Assembly (NCBI GenBank): GCA_949987565.1 | Contig: OX465103.1 | Location: 4,521,548-4,585,547 of the forward strand | Direction of reading: 5' to 3' | From: Luidia sarsii | Taxonomy: Eukaryota; Echinodermata; Asteroidea; Paxillosida; Luidiidae | DNA: 64,000 bases | Shown: in pieces, positions 62,517 to 64,000 of the stretch | Numbering within the stretch: position 1 is the stretch's first letter | Layout: the number at the start of each line of letters is the position of its first letter | Notes under the pieces: model-generated | Seen by the model: only the letters and a program-made list of their open reading frames with translations | The model's database searches: none | What the model was told of the DNA's origin: nothing | Translations under genes and position numbers: made by a program

Positions 62517-62802
62517 GTTCTATATCTCCATTTCCCTCTCTCGTTCTCTCTCTATTTCCCTATCTCTTTCTCTCTCTCTCTTTCTCTGTGCAGGCGGGTA
62601 CATTGTTTTCGACGTACGTGAATGTTTTTTCAAGAGCGGAAATCTGTACGGTGGGGGCAAGCTGGACGCATTTCTGCACGACATGGCGACCCAGGGTCGC
62701 TGGGAATACCTGCTGAAGAAGCGATGCGTCTACAAGAATCCGAATCCCCAAACCACAAGAGAAACGGAATATCAGTACTTATTCGTAGCCAGGGTGCTTT
62801 AA
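59518..62802 (+). CDS. METTL27-like (WBSCR27) methyltransferase, gene 2, five exons
   Basis: Exons 59518-59676, 59984-60106, 61340-61475, 61895-61987 and 62594-62802 with GT-AG junctions give 239 residues. Exons 2, 3 and 4 have exactly the lengths found in gene 1 (123, 136, 93), and phases agree. Motifs: VLDGACGSGLVGQE (SAM-binding motif I), SIDALDAS, TYDGVSLSACVGAAHV, ITKPGGYIVFDVRE, ending YLFVARVL. Residues at the usual SAM contacts look intact, so both copies may be functional. Intron 2 contains a PLE fragment and intron 4 a CT tract. The upstream 400 bp also resembles that of gene 1. Confidence 0.82.
60470..60985 (+). pseudogene. PLE endonuclease C-terminus plus hammerhead-like 3' end (intron 2)
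   Basis: A frame from about 60489 to 60701 reads LDRSTIKTGQMDTPVGYHFN, then LPDHSISDMSVLGIE, and ends RTIQPHGLNIQEGND. The PVGxHF, H-S and LxTxxPxGLN words mark the end of the GIY-YIG domain in Penelope-like ORFs. A 220-bp pyrimidine-rich noncoding region follows, then the dispersed hammerhead-like motif in plus orientation (60924-60962): GCCT, ttgagaaa, GGTCC, tgcta, GGATC, GAAAC, GTC, AGGT. This copy links the dispersed tails to a PLE family. The nuclease catalytic half and all of RT are missing. Confidence 0.7.
62200..62593. repeat. Decayed PLE tail and CT tract in intron 4 of gene 2
   Basis: ggtctgacgttttta-atcttgacagg resembles the dispersed tail; a 330-bp CT-rich tract then runs into the exon 5 acceptor. 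It is longer than in gene 1. Confidence 0.6.
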
Positions 62803-63050
62803 GAAATAATCAGATTCGAAAGTGATGGTGGCAAAGCAATCTCGCTGAGCCTTAATCTTCTGAAAAGGCCTTTTCGATCCTGCAAAATTAATCGCAGGAA
62901 ATATATCCCTCAAAACTTTTAGTTACATTCATTCATTTATTTTTTCACAGTTTCACGTTACAAATGTTTTACAATTTTGTCTATTTATGAAACCATAATA
63001 TACTGTGAAGGCACCCACGAGGAAGCAGAGCTTATAGATGTGGGCCTTTG
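62803..63050. other. 3' flank of METTL27-like gene 2
   Basis: AT-rich; no clear AATAAA signal close to the stop codon was assigned. Confidence 0.4.
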
Positions 63051-64000
63051 TACAAATACTGGATTATTACAGTTACATTTTTGAGAACACTTATAAACAC
63101 AAGCGAATATTCAGAACAAAGACAAACGTAAGAAGAGGACAGAGACAAAACATGTACTCTAAGAACCAGTTAATATTATTTACAATTTACAAAGTCAAAA
63201 GATAGGATAAACATTGGACGTTTTCAAGAGAATGGCCCAACTAGTCGTCATAATAATTTAATAAAATACTCTTGTAATTCCGTTTGAAGACTGACAAGTT
63301 TCTAGATGATTTTAAATGTTTAGATAACGAATTCCACAAAGTAGGACCTTCATACCTTAAAGTATTGTTGGCTAAGGATGTGCGAATTGCAGGGAGATGG
63401 AGATGTGTGGCTTGGCGAGTGTTATAGGTATGGAAATACCAATAACATGGAGAAGAAAGTGTGAAGTGTAAAGGGGAGACTACTGTGAACGGATTGATAC
63501 ATAAAGGATCCAAGATGATGAAAATAAATATCCAGATTTTCAAAATTTAGTTTTAAGAAAATAATGGGTCGGTATGGACGTTATAGTCAGTGAAATTGAC
63601 TATTCGCAAAAGCTCTTTTTTGCAAACGGAAAAGTCTCATTACGTTAATTAGAAAGGATTCTCCCCATGCAAGAATGGCGTTGCTCATATAGGACAGTAT
63701 TAGAGTCTTGTAAAAAGTCATTAGGATTGCAGGGGGATAAAGTGCTTAATTGTATTGATAACTCCTATATTTCGTGCTGTTGTTTTACAAAGATAATCAG
63801 TATGATCATTCCACATTATTTTGAGTCAATAAATAATCCTAAAAACGTAAACAATCAACTTTCTCCATTGGAGTGTTGTTTATAGCAATACCAAGAGGGA
63901 AAGGCCTATCATTAGCAGTATTACTAATAAGCATATGTTTAATTTTTTTAATATTAAGAGAGAGTTTATTGATTGCAAACCAATTATGAATGGATTTCAA
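63051..64000 (-). pseudogene. Decayed LINE reverse transcriptase, C-terminal half and 3' UTR
   Basis: Minus-strand reading from the window edge gives WFAINKLSLNIKKIKHMLIS, a leader typical of the RT thumb region. In other frames follow MWNDHTDYLCKTTARNIGVI, a coding-like stretch with stops, LFS...LKIWIF, and finally HTYNTRQATHLHLPAIRTSL with PTLWNSLSKHLKSSRNLSVF and KRNYKSILLNYYD (63241-63420). These words end ORF2 in CR1/L2-like non-LTR elements. Stops and frameshifts show it is dead. 63051-63240 would be its 3' UTR. The RT core lies beyond the window. Confidence 0.7.

Noticed and set aside
62163..62716. Serine/leucine frames leading into exon 5 of gene 2
   Set aside because: They translate the intronic CT tract; the splice acceptor at 62592-62593 and homology with gene 1 define the real exon.

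Overview
This window looks like nuclear DNA of a marine invertebrate. An invertebrate deuterostome such as a lancelet would fit best, but that is inference from gene content only. Supporting signs are two spliced METTL27-like genes with GT-AG introns, an intronless GT14 (core-2 GlcNAc transferase-like) gene, AT-rich noncoding DNA, many mini- and microsatellites, and several classes of animal transposable element: Penelope-like (PLE), RTE- and CR1/L2-like LINEs, and a Polinton/Maverick.

Layout. 1-12.3 kb is mostly repeats: a 30-bp minisatellite (266-2002), an 11-bp minisatellite (4234-6604), LINE debris, a small foldback element (8198-8373) and scattered copies of a PLE 3'-end repeat with a decayed hammerhead-ribozyme fold. 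12.27-13.73 kb holds a GC-rich single-exon glycosyltransferase gene on the minus strand, its 3' end running into an 800-bp pyrimidine tract. 14.5-27.0 kb is a PLE complex: two inverted arms of about 1.06 kb, each with a GIY-YIG endonuclease C-terminal region and a hammerhead motif, flank 3.2 head-to-tail copies of a 3181-bp unit. Each unit encodes a 672-residue PLE reverse transcriptase without a C-terminal endonuclease and a second, different hammerhead. 27.8-31.5 kb contains three satellites (69, 162 and about 110 bp) and an RTE-like LINE tail.

31,826-47,085 is a 15.26-kb Polinton/Maverick with about 590-bp terminal inverted repeats, an imperfect 6-bp target duplication and open genes for protein-primed DNA polymerase B, DDE integrase, A32-type packaging ATPase, a double-jelly-roll-type major capsid protein, a candidate minor capsid protein and about nine small or membrane proteins. 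I see no adenain-like protease. 47.1-52.7 kb is intergenic with a 249-bp tandem duplication and SINE-like debris. 52.76-62.80 kb carries two tandem METTL27-like methyltransferase genes, each with five exons and conserved splice positions; intron 2 of the second holds a PLE endonuclease fragment plus its hammerhead-like 3' end. The window ends in a decayed minus-strand LINE.

How the parts relate. The Polinton genes form one virus-like replication, integration and packaging module. The PLE reverse transcriptase, GIY-YIG nuclease and hammerheads would act together in RNA-templated insertion. The methyltransferase pair arose by local duplication after a PLE tail had already inserted in intron 4 of the ancestor. 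All assignments come from reading motifs; no database search was possible.
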